From Terrabacter sp. 28 (GTDB lineage: Bacteria > Actinomycetota > Actinomycetes > Actinomycetales > Dermatophilaceae), in NCBI GenBank assembly GCA_000955875.1, contig JYOE01000002.1:223062-287061 (forward strand): a stretch of DNA of 64,000 nucleotides, read 5' to 3'. Below, piece after piece: positions 17,009-25,818 of the stretch. How positions within the stretch are numbered: position 1 is the stretch's first letter; every line of letters starts with the position of its first letter. The translations under genes were made by a program, and so were the position numbers. The notes beneath the pieces were generated by a model. The model had not been told where the DNA came from and made no database searches. It saw only the letters and a program-made list of their open reading frames with translations.

Positions 17009-18783
17009 CGGCGTCCCTCCATCCGTGAGTCGTCCTGTGCCACAGCGGTTTCTGCGGCAGCCGTGTTGTCGAGGTCCAGGCCGTCGAGGTTGGACTGCGG
17101 CACCGGCACCACCCGCGCCTCGACCGTTCCCGAGGCCGCGCGACGCAGGTGCACGTGGTGCAGGAAGTGCTCGTCGTCGCGGGCCGGGAAGTCCTCGCGC
17201 ACGTGACCGCCGCGGGTCTCCTCACGCAGCGCGGCGGCATACGTGAGCGCCCGGCCGAGGTGCAGCAGGTTGGTGGTCTCCCAGCTCTTGGGGCCACCCT
17301 GCTTCTCGGCGTCGTCGGTGACGGCACGGGCGGCGAGCTCGGCGAGCGTCGCCTGCGTGCTGGCCAGCGACGACGCGGAGCGCACCGTGCCCGACCCGGC
17401 GGTCATGGCGCGCTGGACGTCGATGCGGCGCTTGCCGCGGATCAGCTCGGGCTCACCGGCAGGCTCGACGGGCGTGGTCTCGGGCAGCTCGCCGGCGCCG
17501 AGCCGGGCCGTGAGGTCGTCGGCGATGCGACGGGCGAAGACGAGGCCCTCGAGGAGCGAGTTGGAGGCGAGGCGGTTGGCGCCGTGGACGCCGGTGCACG
17601 ACGTCTCGCCGCACGCGTACAGGCCCTCGACGGAGGTGCGGCCGCGCAGGTCGGTGCGCACGCCGCCGGACGCGTAGTGCTGGGCGGGCGCGACGGGGAG
17701 CAGCTGGGTGGCCGGGTCGAAGCCGAGCTCGCGGCAGCGCTGCACGATCGACGGGAAGCGCTGCTCGAGGAACTCGGCGCCGAGGTGGCGGCAGTCGAGG
17801 TAGACGTGGTCGGTGCCCGTCTCGCGCATGCGGGCGATGATCGCCCTGGCCACGACGTCGCGCGGGGCGAGGTCGGCGAGCGGGTGCTGCCCCTGCATGA
17901 ACCGCTCCCCCGCCTCGTCGACGAGGAAGGCGCCCTCGCCGCGGACGGCCTCGGAGATGAGCGGCTGCTGGCCGCGCGAGCCCTCGCCGAGCCAGAGCAC
18001 CGTCGGGTGGAACTGGACGAACTCGAGGTCGGCGAGCACGGCGCCGGCGCGCAGGGCTGCGGCCATGCCGTCGCCGGTCGCGACGGACGGGTTCGTGGTC
18101 GAGGCGTAGATCTGCCCGAGGCCACCGGTCGCGAGCACGACGGCCCGCGCGTGGGCCGCGCCGACACCGTCGACCTGGCCCTCTCCGATGACGTGCAGCG
18201 TGACGCCGCAGACGCGCTCCTCGGCATCGGTGAGCAGGTCGACGACGAGGGCGTGCTCGATGACCTCGATGCCGGGGTCGTCACGCACGCGGTCGAGCGC
18301 GGCGATGAGGGCCCGGCTGATCTCGCGGCCCGTCGCGTCGCCGCCCGCGTGCAGGATGCGGTCGCGGTGGTGGCCGCCCTCGCGGGTCAGCGAGAGCCCG
18401 CCGCTGTCGCCGCGGTCGAAGTCGGCGCCGAGGGCGATGAGGTCCCAGACGGCGTCGGTGCCCTCGGTGACGAGGGCCTCGACGGCCTCGACGTCACAGA
18501 GCCCGACGCCGGCGACGAGGGTGTCGTGCACGTGCTCCGCGGCGCTGTCCTCGGGTGACATGACGGCCGCGATGCCGCCCTGCGCCCACGCGGTCGAACC
18601 CTCGTCGAGCACCGTCTTCGTGACGAGCAGCACGCGGTCGACACGGCGCCGCAGGCGCAGCGCCGTGGTGAGGCCGGCGATGCCGGAGCCTACGACGATG
18701 ACGTCGGCGGTGGTCGTCCAGCCGGGCGCGGGCGCACGCAGCCGCCGCGACACGGTCACGTCGGGGAGCCCGCTCTGCGGCAT
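17005..18783 (-). CDS. nadB: L-aspartate oxidase
   Basis: A 592-residue flavoprotein that oxidises L-aspartate to iminoaspartate in NAD synthesis. The FAD motif VVGSGIAGLTTAL is at the N-terminus. GSTAWAQGGIAAVMS, HRDRILHAGGDATG, LEFVQFHPT and the GLYACGETSCTGVHGANRLASNS region are typical of NadB and distinguish it from succinate dehydrogenase. The ATG start codon lies inside a GTATGCCG motif. It is 11 bp downstream of panD and overlaps nadC. No nadA gene lies in this cluster; quinolinate synthase must be elsewhere. Confidence 0.96.
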   Translation of the reverse strand: MPQSGLPDVTVSRRLRAPAPGWTTTADVIVVGSGIAGLTTALRLRRRVDRVLLVTKTVLDEGSTAWAQGGIAAVMSPEDSAAEHVHDTLVAGVGLCDVEAVEALVTEGTDAVWDLIALGADFDRGDSGGLSLTREGGHHRDRILHAGGDATGREISRALIAALDRVRDDPGIEVIEHALVVDLLTDAEERVCGVTLHVIGEGQVDGVGAAHARAVVLATGGLGQIYASTTNPSVATGDGMAAALRAGAVLADLEFVQFHPTVLWLGEGSRGQQPLISEAVRGEGAFLVDEAGERFMQGQHPLADLAPRDVVARAIIARMRETGTDHVYLDCRHLGAEFLEQRFPSIVQRCRELGFDPATQLLPVAPAQHYASGGVRTDLRGRTSVEGLYACGETSCTGVHGANRLASNSLLEGLVFARRIADDLTARLGAGELPETTPVEPAGEPELIRGKRRIDVQRAMTAGSGTVRSASSLASTQATLAELAARAVTDDAEKQGGPKSWETTNLLHLGRALTYAAALREETRGGHVREDFPARDDEHFLHHVHLRRAASGTVEARVVPVPQSNLDGLDLDNTAAAETAVAQDDSRMEGRR

Positions 18784-18794
18784 ACGGTGGCCTC

Positions 18795-19229
18795 TCAGTC
18801 CTGGTAGTCGTGGTGGCGCTCGGTGACGGCGGACGTCAGGAGGCCGAAGCCGTCGGGGACGTCCCCCGCATCGTGCCCCACCTCGACGACGCGGTTGTGG
18901 TCGTCGACGAAGACGACCTGCGGCTCGAAGGTACGCGCCTCGGCGTCGTCCATGGCGGCGTACGCGATGATGATGACGGTGTCACCGGGCGAGATGAGCC
19001 GCGCCGCAGCGCCGTTGATGCAGACGATGCCCGAGCCTCGCTCGCCCTCGATGGCGTACGTCGTGAGCCGGTTGCCGTTGTCGACGTCGACGACGTCGAC
19101 CTGCTGACCCGGCCACAGGTCGGCCGCGTCGAGCAGGTCGCGGTCGATGGTGAGCGACCCGACGTAGTGCAGGTCGGCCTGGGTCACCTTGGCTCGGTGG
19201 ATCTTCGAGTGGAGCATGAAGCGCTGCAC
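18795..19229 (-). CDS. panD: Aspartate 1-decarboxylase
   Basis: A 144-residue pyruvoyl enzyme that makes beta-alanine for pantothenate. The self-cleavage site is Gly24-Ser25 in [10 protein letters not shown], and NGAAAR and the preceding Tyr are conserved. The GTG start at 19229 follows AAGGAAG at about 8 bases. It places the cleavage serine at position 25 exactly as in E. coli PanD, so it is preferred over the ATG four codons in. The C-terminal tail after residue 115 is longer than in E. coli, as is usual in actinobacteria. Confidence 0.95.
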   Translation of the reverse strand: MQRFMLHSKIHRAKVTQADLHYVGSLTIDRDLLDAADLWPGQQVDVVDVDNGNRLTTYAIEGERGSGIVCINGAAARLISPGDTVIIIAYAAMDDAEARTFEPQVVFVDDHNRVVEVGHDAGDVPDGFGLLTSAVTERHHDYQD

Positions 19230-19276
19230 GGTCTGGACTTCCTTGGAGGGTGAAAGACGTTGCGGGTGTGAAGAAC

Positions 19277-20197
19277 TCAGATCTGCGTGAAGGTCTCGAG
19301 CGCCCCACCGTCGGGGCCGACGAGCACGGGCAGGTTGTCGATGAGGCGGGTCGTGCCGACGCGGCCCGCCACGGCGAGGAGCGCCTCGCCCCGGTACCAC
19401 TCGGGCACGTCCTCGAGGGTGTCGGGGTGCACGAGCACGAGGTAGTCGATGAGGGCGAGCGGCTCGCGCACCAGCACCGCCCGGGCCGCCCGGCGCACGG
19501 CCGACGGCCCCTCGGCCGCGGCCGCGGCACCCGCCCGCAGGGCCGCCGACAGGCACAGCGCCGTCTCGCGGTCGGACTGCGTGAGGTAGGTGTTGCGGCT
19601 CGACATCGCCAGGCCGTCGGGCTCACGGACGGTCGGCACCGACACGACCTGCACCGGGAAGTCGAGGTCGCGGCACATGCGCCGGATGAGGAGCAGCTGC
19701 TGGGCGTCCTTCTGCCCGAAGTAGGCCGCGTTGCACCGCGTGAGGTGCATGAGCTTGCCGACCACGGTGAGCATCCCGTCGAAGTGGCCCGGCCGCGCCT
19801 GGCCCTCGAGCACGTCGCCGAGCGGTCCAGCCGAGACGCGCACGCCGGGGTCGCCGTCGGGGTAGATGACGTCGGGCGTCGGGGCGAAGACGAGGTCGAC
19901 ACCCGCGGCGGTGCAGATCTCGAGGTCGGCGTCGAAGGTGCGCGGGTAGCGCGAGAGGTCCTCCTTGGGCCCGAACTGGAGCGGGTTGAGGAAGATCGTC
20001 ACGACGACGTGCGCGTGCTTCTCGCGGGCCGTGTGGATGAGCGTCGCGTGCCCCTCGTGGAGCGCCCCCATCGTCATGACGACGGCGACGTCGCCGTCGT
20101 CGAGCGCCGCGCGGGCCTCGCGCAGCTCGTCGCGGGTCCGGGCCACCACGGGTGTCGAGAGCGCGGTGGGTGCGGTGGGTGCCGCAGGTCGTGTCAC
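19277..20197 (-). CDS. panC: Pantothenate synthetase
   Basis: A 306-residue enzyme of the nucleotidyltransferase fold that joins pantoate to beta-alanine with ATP. Motifs are [14 protein letters not shown] (the HIGH-like site), [27 protein letters not shown] and the KMSKS-like MSSRN. Its GTG start overlaps the stop of the DUF2520 gene by four bases. The product works with PanD encoded 47 bp downstream. Confidence 0.96.
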   Translation of the reverse strand: MTRPAAPTAPTALSTPVVARTRDELREARAALDDGDVAVVMTMGALHEGHATLIHTAREKHAHVVVTIFLNPLQFGPKEDLSRYPRTFDADLEICTAAGVDLVFAPTPDVIYPDGDPGVRVSAGPLGDVLEGQARPGHFDGMLTVVGKLMHLTRCNAAYFGQKDAQQLLLIRRMCRDLDFPVQVVSVPTVREPDGLAMSSRNTYLTQSDRETALCLSAALRAGAAAAAEGPSAVRRAARAVLVREPLALIDYLVLVHPDTLEDVPEWYRGEALLAVAGRVGTTRLIDNLPVLVGPDGGALETFTQI

Positions 20198-21102
20198 GGT
20201 TGCTCCTCCTCGTGCGCCAGCAGCTCGAGCAGCGGGCCGGCGGCGGACGCACGGAGGCGCCCGCTGAGCAGGGCCCGCTGTGCCGTCGCCCGGGCCAGCG
20301 CGAGGTAGGTCGGGTGGATGCCCGGTGCGACCTTGCGCAGCATCGCGACGTGCCCGGCAACGGTACCGGCATCGCCGCGCGCCACCGGACCGGTGAGGGC
20401 TGCGTCACCCCGCTGCAGGGTGTTGGCGAGCGCCGCCGTGAGGAGCGGCTCGAGCAGGCGGGCCGGGTCCTCGATGCCGGTCTCGCCGAGCAGCTGCATC
20501 GCCTGGGCCACGAGGGTGACGAGGTGGTTGGCGCCGTGGGCGAGGGCCGCGTGGTAGGTGACGCGGTCGTCCTCGGCGACCCACACGGGCTCGCCGCCCA
20601 TCTCGATCACGAGCGCCTCGCCGACCGGCCGCGCGAGGTCGACGGTGGTGACGCCGAAGCAGCAGCCGCCGAGCCGCTCGAGGTCCAGGGCCGTGCCGGT
20701 GAACGTCATGGCCGGGTGGAGGGCGAGCGGGATGATGTCGCTCGGTGCGGCCGCCTCGAAGACGGAGATGCCGTGTGCGCCGGACGTGTGCATGACGAGC
20801 TGGCCGGGGGTGAAGGTGCCTGTCGAGCTGAGTCCGGCGACGAGCGGCTCGAGGGCGTCGTCGGGCACCGCGAGCACGACGAGGTGTGCGCCCGACACGG
20901 CCTCGGGGATGGGCTTCACCGGCACGCCCGGCAACAGGGTGGCCGCCCGCTCGAGACTGGCCTCGCTGACTGCCGAGACGCCCGTGACGACGTGGCCGGC
21001 CCGCACGAGCGCCGCGCCGAGCACGGCGCCGACGCGCCCTGCCCCGACGATGCCGACGTCGAAGCGCGCGGGGCGGTCGTGCGGGGTGCTCACCCACGGC
21101 AC
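20194..21102 (-). CDS. Rossmann-fold DUF2520 protein, pantothenate-operon associated
   Basis: A 302-residue protein with an N-terminal NAD(P) domain (VGIVGAGRVGAVLGAAL) and a C-terminal helical DUF2520 domain. The HTSGAHG and LHPAMTF motifs between them are conserved in this family. It heads the panC-panD-nadB-nadC operon. The fold is that of 6-phosphogluconate/ketopantoate reductases, so a reductase role in pantoate supply is plausible but unproven. Start could be GTG at 21102 or GTG three codons later. Only 23 bp separate it from the divergent methyltransferase. Confidence 0.8.
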   Translation of the reverse strand: MPWVSTPHDRPARFDVGIVGAGRVGAVLGAALVRAGHVVTGVSAVSEASLERAATLLPGVPVKPIPEAVSGAHLVVLAVPDDALEPLVAGLSSTGTFTPGQLVMHTSGAHGISVFEAAAPSDIIPLALHPAMTFTGTALDLERLGGCCFGVTTVDLARPVGEALVIEMGGEPVWVAEDDRVTYHAALAHGANHLVTLVAQAMQLLGETGIEDPARLLEPLLTAALANTLQRGDAALTGPVARGDAGTVAGHVAMLRKVAPGIHPTYLALARATAQRALLSGRLRASAAGPLLELLAHEEEQP

Positions 21103-21125
21103 GCTATCGCCTACAGTCCGGAGGC

Positions 21126-22178
21126 GTGGATCCCGTTCCGTGGCACGAGGCGTGGCACGACGCCCTGTATGCCGCCGGGCGCGGTTTCTACTTCGCGCGC
21201 GGTGGGCCGGCGGCGCACTTCACGACGGCAGCGCACGGCCCGACCGGGCGCGTGCTGGCCGAGGCTCTCCTGCGCCTCTGGCAGGCGCGCCACGGCGACC
21301 CGCTGCCGTCGGTCGTCGTCGACGTCGGCGCCGGCCGGGGCGAGCTGGCGACGCACCTCGTCGCCGCCTTCGCCGAGGCCGCCCAGCCGGCGGGGTATGC
21401 CGTCGCGCCGAGTCGCGACGAACCACCTCGACGCGCGGGAGTGGAGGGCGACGGCGTGCGCGTCGTCGCCGTCGACGTCGTGGACCGCCCGGACGGCCTC
21501 GACCCCCGCGTCGAGTGGCTGAGGTCCCCCGGAGGCGCCGACCTGCCTGCCGAGCTCGACGGGCTGGACGATGCGCTCGTCGTCGCCCACGAGTGGCTCG
21601 ACGTCGTGCCGTGCACCGTGGCCGAGGTGGACGCGAGCGGCGTGCTGCGCGAGGTCCTCGTCCACCCCACGACCGGCGACGAGTCACCCGGCGGCCCGCT
21701 GACCGACGCCGACGCGCGGTGGGCCCGGGACCACTGGCCCGACGCCGCACCGGGCGACCGGGTCGAGGTGGGACGGTCCCGCGACCGGGCGTGGGCCGAC
21801 CTCGTCGCCCGGGTCACCTCGGGCACGCTCGTGGCCGTGGACTACGGCTACACCGCGACCGAGCGGCCGCACGAGGGGACGCTGACGGCATACGCGAGGG
21901 GCGGGCTGACCCACCCCGTGCCCGACGGCTCGTGCGACCTCACGGCCCACGTCGCGATGGACACGCTCGACGCCGACGAGCTGCACCGGCAGCGCGACCT
22001 GCTGCGGTCACTGGGCCTCACCGGCGCCCGGCCCGACCACGCCCTCGCCGGCACCGACCCGCTCGGCTACCTGCGCGCCCTGGAGCGCGCAGGCGCCGAG
22101 GCCGAGCTCGCCCGGCGCGGTGGGTTCGGGGACTTCTGGTGGGCGCTCAAGCGCGTGAACGGGCCCGACGTACCCTGA
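21126..22178 (+). CDS. MidA/NDUFAF7-like SAM-dependent methyltransferase
   Basis: A 350-residue protein of the DUF185 family. The N-terminal FYFARGGPAAHFTTA resembles the FYxxxxxxxGDFxTS signature of this family. Motif I is VVVDVGAGRGELATHL, then ALVVAHEWLDVVPC (family NEFLDALP position), and GTLVAVDYGYT near the C-terminus. Mitochondrial NDUFAF7 methylates an arginine of the complex I subunit NDUFS2 (NuoD homologue). Here a NuoD-like gene lies 1.1 kb downstream on the same strand. The GTG start immediately follows GGAGGC with a TACAGT about 8 bases upstream, so a leaderless transcript is possible. Confidence 0.8.
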   Translation: MDPVPWHEAWHDALYAAGRGFYFARGGPAAHFTTAAHGPTGRVLAEALLRLWQARHGDPLPSVVVDVGAGRGELATHLVAAFAEAAQPAGYAVAPSRDEPPRRAGVEGDGVRVVAVDVVDRPDGLDPRVEWLRSPGGADLPAELDGLDDALVVAHEWLDVVPCTVAEVDASGVLREVLVHPTTGDESPGGPLTDADARWARDHWPDAAPGDRVEVGRSRDRAWADLVARVTSGTLVAVDYGYTATERPHEGTLTAYARGGLTHPVPDGSCDLTAHVAMDTLDADELHRQRDLLRSLGLTGARPDHALAGTDPLGYLRALERAGAEAELARRGGFGDFWWALKRVNGPDVP

Positions 22179-22182
22179 CCGC

Positions 22183-22725
22183 ATGCGTCGTCTCGCCTCC
22201 GCGCTGCTCGCCCTCGGACTCCTCGTCGCGGTGCCCACCACCGCCCTGGCGCACGACGTGCTCGAGCGGACGAACCCCGCCGACGGCACGACGGTCTCGA
22301 CGATGCCCGCCTCGGTGGTGCTCACGTTCTCCGAGGACCCCCTCGCGATCGGCGCCCAGGTGGTCGTCACCGGACCCTCCGGCGCGGTCTCGTCGGGCGC
22401 CCCGGCGGTCAGCGGGCGGGACGTCACACAGGCCGTCGCGCCCGACGCACCCGGCGGCGACTACACGGTGACCTACCGCGTCACCTCGGGGGACGGGCAC
22501 CCGGTGAGCGGCACGTTCTCGTTCCACGCGACGGTCGGGCTCGACGGGTCCACGGCGACCGCCCCCGCCACCGTGCACGTGCGCCCGGTCGACACCGACG
22601 AGCAGGCGGCCGCCCGCGGCTCGCTGCTCGTGCCGATCCTGCTCACGGTCGTGTCGACGGTCCTGCTGCTCGGGCTCGCCGGCTACCTCGTGCTCCGCAG
22701 CCGCGAAGCGGACCGCCGCCCCTGA
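22183..22725 (+). CDS. Exported CopC-domain protein with C-terminal membrane anchor
   Basis: A 180-residue protein with a signal peptide (LLALGLLVAVPTTALAH). The mature N-terminus begins AHDVLERTNPADG, followed by a CopC beta-sandwich (VVLTFSEDPL, YTVTYRVTSGDGHPVSGTFSF) and a C-terminal transmembrane segment. The histidine at the mature N-terminus and the one in GDGHPVSG are the usual Cu(II) ligands of the CopC/YcnJ family, suggesting periplasm-side copper binding. It starts 4 bp after the methyltransferase stop and is probably co-transcribed with it. No CopD-like partner is adjacent. Confidence 0.87.
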   Translation: MRRLASALLALGLLVAVPTTALAHDVLERTNPADGTTVSTMPASVVLTFSEDPLAIGAQVVVTGPSGAVSSGAPAVSGRDVTQAVAPDAPGGDYTVTYRVTSGDGHPVSGTFSFHATVGLDGSTATAPATVHVRPVDTDEQAAARGSLLVPILLTVVSTVLLLGLAGYLVLRSREADRRP

Positions 22726-22734
22726 CCGGCCTGA

Positions 22735-22779
22735 CCCCGCTCGAGCCGGCTCGAGCCCGCTCGAGCCGGCTCAGCGGGG
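22735..22779. terminator. Palindromic terminator between copC-like and VOC genes
   Basis: A near-perfect inverted repeat with arms of about 20 bases, built from GAGCCGGCTC units, lies between the two convergent genes. It contains the complement of the VOC gene stop codon (22771-22773) and starts 9 bp after the CopC stop. Confidence 0.75.
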
Positions 22780-23166
22780 CTCCGGCAGCGGCTGGTCGAG
22801 GAACCAGCGGTGCCCGAACGGGTCGTGGAAGACGGCGAGCCGGCCGATGGGCGGGTTGTCCTCCGGGCCACGATCGACCGTCGCACCACCCGCGCGGACC
22901 GCTGCGCAGACGGCGTCGACGTCGGCGACCGTGAGGTGCAGCGACACCGCGTTGCCGCGCGCCGGGTCGGGGGCCGCCACGCCCGCCGACTCGAACTCGT
23001 CGGACATCATCCACCGCGCCCCGTCGACCTCGAGCTCGCAGTGGCCGATGTGCCCGTCCTCCATGACGATCGGTTCGAACACCACCTCGGCGCCGAGGTG
23101 CTCGCGGTACCACTCGATCGCGGCGCGCGAGTCCGCGACGCAGATGTACGGGGTCAGCTCGCTCAT
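22771..23166 (-). CDS. VOC (glyoxalase/bleomycin resistance) superfamily protein
   Basis: A 131-residue protein with the two beta-alpha-beta-beta-beta units of the vicinal oxygen chelate fold. Markers are PYICVADSRAAIEWYREHLG at the start (first unit) and VSLHLTVADVDAVCAAVRAGG (second unit), ending in FHDPFGHRWFLDQP. This C-terminal signature is common in PhnB-like VOC proteins. The substrate is unknown. The ATG at 23166 follows GAGGAG. Confidence 0.85.
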   Translation of the reverse strand: MSELTPYICVADSRAAIEWYREHLGAEVVFEPIVMEDGHIGHCELEVDGARWMMSDEFESAGVAAPDPARGNAVSLHLTVADVDAVCAAVRAGGATVDRGPEDNPPIGRLAVFHDPFGHRWFLDQPLPEPR

Positions 23167-23274
23167 GTCGTCTCCTCGAGGCGGGTGCGGTCGCCGCACC
23201 GACGCTACGCCGGGTGACGTGCGGAACGGGGCTCACGGCATACTCGGGCGCATGAGCCACGTAGGGTCGACTCC

Positions 23275-24483
23275 GTGAGCGAGACGACGACGCCGGCGAC
23301 CCCGACGACGCCGACGGCGTCCTCGCGCGAGCGTGCCCTGACGGTCGGTGTCGGCGCGGGCGGGCTCGCGACCGCCGACATGGTGCTCAACATCGGCCCG
23401 CAGCACCCGGCCACGCACGGCGTGCTGCGCCTGCGCATCGTCGTCGACGGCGAGCGCATCGTCAGCGCCGAGCCGGTCATCGGCTACATGCACCGCGGCG
23501 CCGAGAAGCTCTTCGAGGTGCGCGACTACCGCCAGATCATCGTGCTCGCCAACCGGCACGACTGGCTCAGCGCCTTCAGCAACGAGCTCGGCGTCGTGCT
23601 CGGCGTCGAGCAGATGCTCGGCATGGAGGTGCCCGAGCGAGCCGTCTGGGCGCGCACCGCGCTCGCCGAGCTCAACCGCGTGCTCAACCACCTGATGTTC
23701 CTCGGCAGCTACCCGCTCGAGCTCGGCGCGATCACGCCGGTCTTCCACGCGTTCCGCGAGCGCGAGGAGCTCCAGGCCGTGATGGAGGAGGTCTCGGGCG
23801 GCCGCATGCACTACATGTTCAACCGCGTCGGCGGCCTCAAGGAAGACCTGCCGGCCGGCTGGATGGGCCGGGTCGACAAGGCGATCGCCAACGTGCGCAA
23901 GCGGCTTCCCTCGCTCGAGCGCCTCATCGTCGGCAACGAGATCCTCGAGGCTCGCACCCGCGGCGTCGGGGTGCTCCCGCTCGAGACCGTCCGGGCATAC
24001 GGCGTCTCGGGCCCGATCGCGCGGGCGAGCGGCCTCGACGTCGACCTGCGCCGCGACGCGCCCTACCTCGCCTACGGCGAGCTCTTCGGCGACAAGGGTC
24101 CGGGGCGCGTCGTCACCCGCTCCGCCGGTGACTGCCTCGCGCGCCTCGAGGTGCTGCTCGAGCAGGTGCACGTCTCGCTCGACCTCGCGCAGGCCTGCCT
24201 CGACCGGCTCGTCCAGCTGCCGCAGGGACCGATCAACGTCAAGCTGCCCAAGGTGCTCAAGGTCCCCGAGGGCCAGATCTACTGCGCCACCGAGAACCCC
24301 CTCGGCTTCAACGGCTACTACCTCGTCTCGCGCGGCGAGAAGACGCCGTGGCGGCTCAAGCTGCGCTCCGCGTCGTTCAACAACGTCAGCGTGCTCTCGG
24401 AGATGCTGCCCGGCCAGCTCATCGCCGACATGGTCGCGATCCTCGGCTCGATGTTCTTCGTCGTCGGCGACGTGGACAAGTGA
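23275..24483 (+). CDS. NADH-quinone oxidoreductase subunit D-like protein, stand-alone copy
   Basis: A 402-residue homologue of the 49-kDa/NuoD subunit of complex I. The N-terminal [29 protein letters not shown] and ANRHDWLSA are all NuoD signatures. The C-terminus ([28 protein letters not shown], then FFVVGDVDK) is also intact. No other nuo gene is nearby, so this is an isolated copy rather than part of the nuo operon. Such extra NuoD-like genes are known in actinobacteria with unclear function. GTG start. The first 30 residues are a Thr/Pro-rich extension. Confidence 0.88.
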   Translation: MSETTTPATPTTPTASSRERALTVGVGAGGLATADMVLNIGPQHPATHGVLRLRIVVDGERIVSAEPVIGYMHRGAEKLFEVRDYRQIIVLANRHDWLSAFSNELGVVLGVEQMLGMEVPERAVWARTALAELNRVLNHLMFLGSYPLELGAITPVFHAFREREELQAVMEEVSGGRMHYMFNRVGGLKEDLPAGWMGRVDKAIANVRKRLPSLERLIVGNEILEARTRGVGVLPLETVRAYGVSGPIARASGLDVDLRRDAPYLAYGELFGDKGPGRVVTRSAGDCLARLEVLLEQVHVSLDLAQACLDRLVQLPQGPINVKLPKVLKVPEGQIYCATENPLGFNGYYLVSRGEKTPWRLKLRSASFNNVSVLSEMLPGQLIADMVAILGSMFFVVGDVDK

Positions 24484-24753
24484 GGGGCGTCGTGCCGGAC
24501 CCCTCCCCTTCGCGTATGCCGTCGCGCCGGGTCACCCGCGCGACCGTCCTACGTGCCGCAGCCGTCACGGTCATCACCGCCTCCGTCACGCTCGCCGCGG
24601 CCTGCTCGGACGAGGACACCGTCGACACGGTGCCGCCGCCCTGGCCGACCCGCACGACGACGCCCGACGGCCCACCCCAGCCGCCCACCTCGACCACCGA
24701 GCCCGTGCCCTCGTCGACGGCCACCGTCACCGGCACCACCTGAGGGGCGTCGT
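24481..24753 (+). repeat. 13-bp direct repeats flanking the small lipoprotein gene
   Basis: The sequence TGAGGGGCGTCGT occurs at 24481-24493 and again at 24741-24753, exactly 260 bp apart. Each copy begins with a stop codon: the first ends the NuoD-like gene and the second ends the small lipoprotein gene. The first copy also supplies the AGGGG ribosome binding site of the lipoprotein. Confidence 0.8.
24492..24743 (+). CDS. Small putative lipoprotein
   Basis: An 83-residue predicted exported protein. After a basic N-terminus there is a hydrophobic segment (VLRAAAVTVITASVTLAAAC) ending in a lipobox-like LAAAC. A short Asp/Glu stretch follows, then a Pro/Thr-rich tail with no domain. The GTG at 24492 has AGGGG at 5 bases; an ATG at 24516, inside a GTATGCCG motif, is the alternative. 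It may be cell-wall spanning. The function is unknown; the gene is flanked by 13-bp direct repeats. Confidence 0.55.
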   Translation: MPDPSPSRMPSRRVTRATVLRAAAVTVITASVTLAAACSDEDTVDTVPPPWPTRTTTPDGPPQPPTSTTEPVPSSTATVTGTT

Positions 24754-25781
24754 CAGAAGGCGGGCACGCCGGCCACCCTGGGCCGACCGGACACGACGTC
24801 GATGACGGGCCGCGAGCCCAACGGCTTCGCCAGCTGCACGCGGGCGGGGAGCGACGCGTAGTCGGCCGTGCACGCGGTGCCCTTGGGCAGCGGGGGTGTG
24901 GTGCCGCCGACGAGCACCATGTCGTCCAGCTCGACGACGTGCGCGACGAGGCCCTCGTCGCAGCCGCCCCCGGCGATGCCGACCTCGATCGTCGCGCCGT
25001 CGACGCGCCTCAGCGAGTCCATGCCCCGCACCCCGTCCGGCGGGTTCGGCAGGCCCGGCAGCGGGTCCAGCGGCTGGGGGCGGGTGAACACCCCGTCCGC
25101 GACCGCGATGACCGAGATGGTGTGCGGGAGGCCCTGGATGGTCAACCGCCACACGGGGACCGTCGCGTCGCCCTGGGTGGTGCGCACCTTCGCCTCGGCG
25201 AGCACCGCCCTGGACACGACGAGCCGGCACGAGGCGGCCGGGACGCCGTCACAGGGCTTCGGGCCGGCGAGCGCGCCGTCGAGGGCGCGGTCGAGGGCAG
25301 GGCGCACGGCGACGAGGTCGACGGGACGGCTGCCGCCGTCAGGGAGCCGCACGGTCCCGCTGCCCGACGCAGCCCGGTCGACGCCGGGAGCGAACGTGAC
25401 GTGGCCGTACATCCAGGCGATCTTCTGCTCGCTCGTCTCGAAGCCCTCGTCCAGGGCCCAGCTCGAGAGGAGCACGGGTCCGGTCGGGGGCACGGGCAGC
25501 CCGGCGCGACGCACCGCCTCGGCGACCACCCTCGCGCGGTCGGCGAACTCCGCCGACGGGGGGCGGACCGGCACGAACGCCGTGCCCGGGGGCGCCGAGG
25601 CCGTGCCCAGGCCGTCCCGCACCGGGACGCTCGTCACGGCGTCTGAGCCACCCGGGCCGCCCGGGCCACCCGGCGCCACTGCGGACCCACAGCCGGCGAG
25701 CAGGCCCGCGCCGAGCGCCAGCGTGACGGCCCACCGACGGGTGCGCCCGGTCGTCCCTGCACGTGCCCCCAGAGGTCCCAT
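24753..25781 (-). CDS. Putative lipoprotein of unknown function
   Basis: A 342-residue predicted lipoprotein. A twin-basic N-terminus (RTRRWAVTLALGAGLLAGCG) ends in the lipobox LLAGC, and a Gly/Pro linker follows. The mature part contains VLLSSWALDEGFETSEQKIAWMYGHVTF and several Gly-rich strands; I do not recognise a family. It follows the DUF3180 gene in the fol cluster direction with a 37-bp gap, so co-transcription is possible. The ATG at 25781 was chosen because the signal peptide starts shortly after. Confidence 0.7.
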   Translation of the reverse strand: MGPLGARAGTTGRTRRWAVTLALGAGLLAGCGSAVAPGGPGGPGGSDAVTSVPVRDGLGTASAPPGTAFVPVRPPSAEFADRARVVAEAVRRAGLPVPPTGPVLLSSWALDEGFETSEQKIAWMYGHVTFAPGVDRAASGSGTVRLPDGGSRPVDLVAVRPALDRALDGALAGPKPCDGVPAASCRLVVSRAVLAEAKVRTTQGDATVPVWRLTIQGLPHTISVIAVADGVFTRPQPLDPLPGLPNPPDGVRGMDSLRRVDGATIEVGIAGGGCDEGLVAHVVELDDMVLVGGTTPPLPKGTACTADYASLPARVQLAKPLGSRPVIDVVSGRPRVAGVPAF

Positions 25782-25818
25782 GTCATGGATGACACCAGAC
25801 GGAGGCGGTTCGTTGCGC

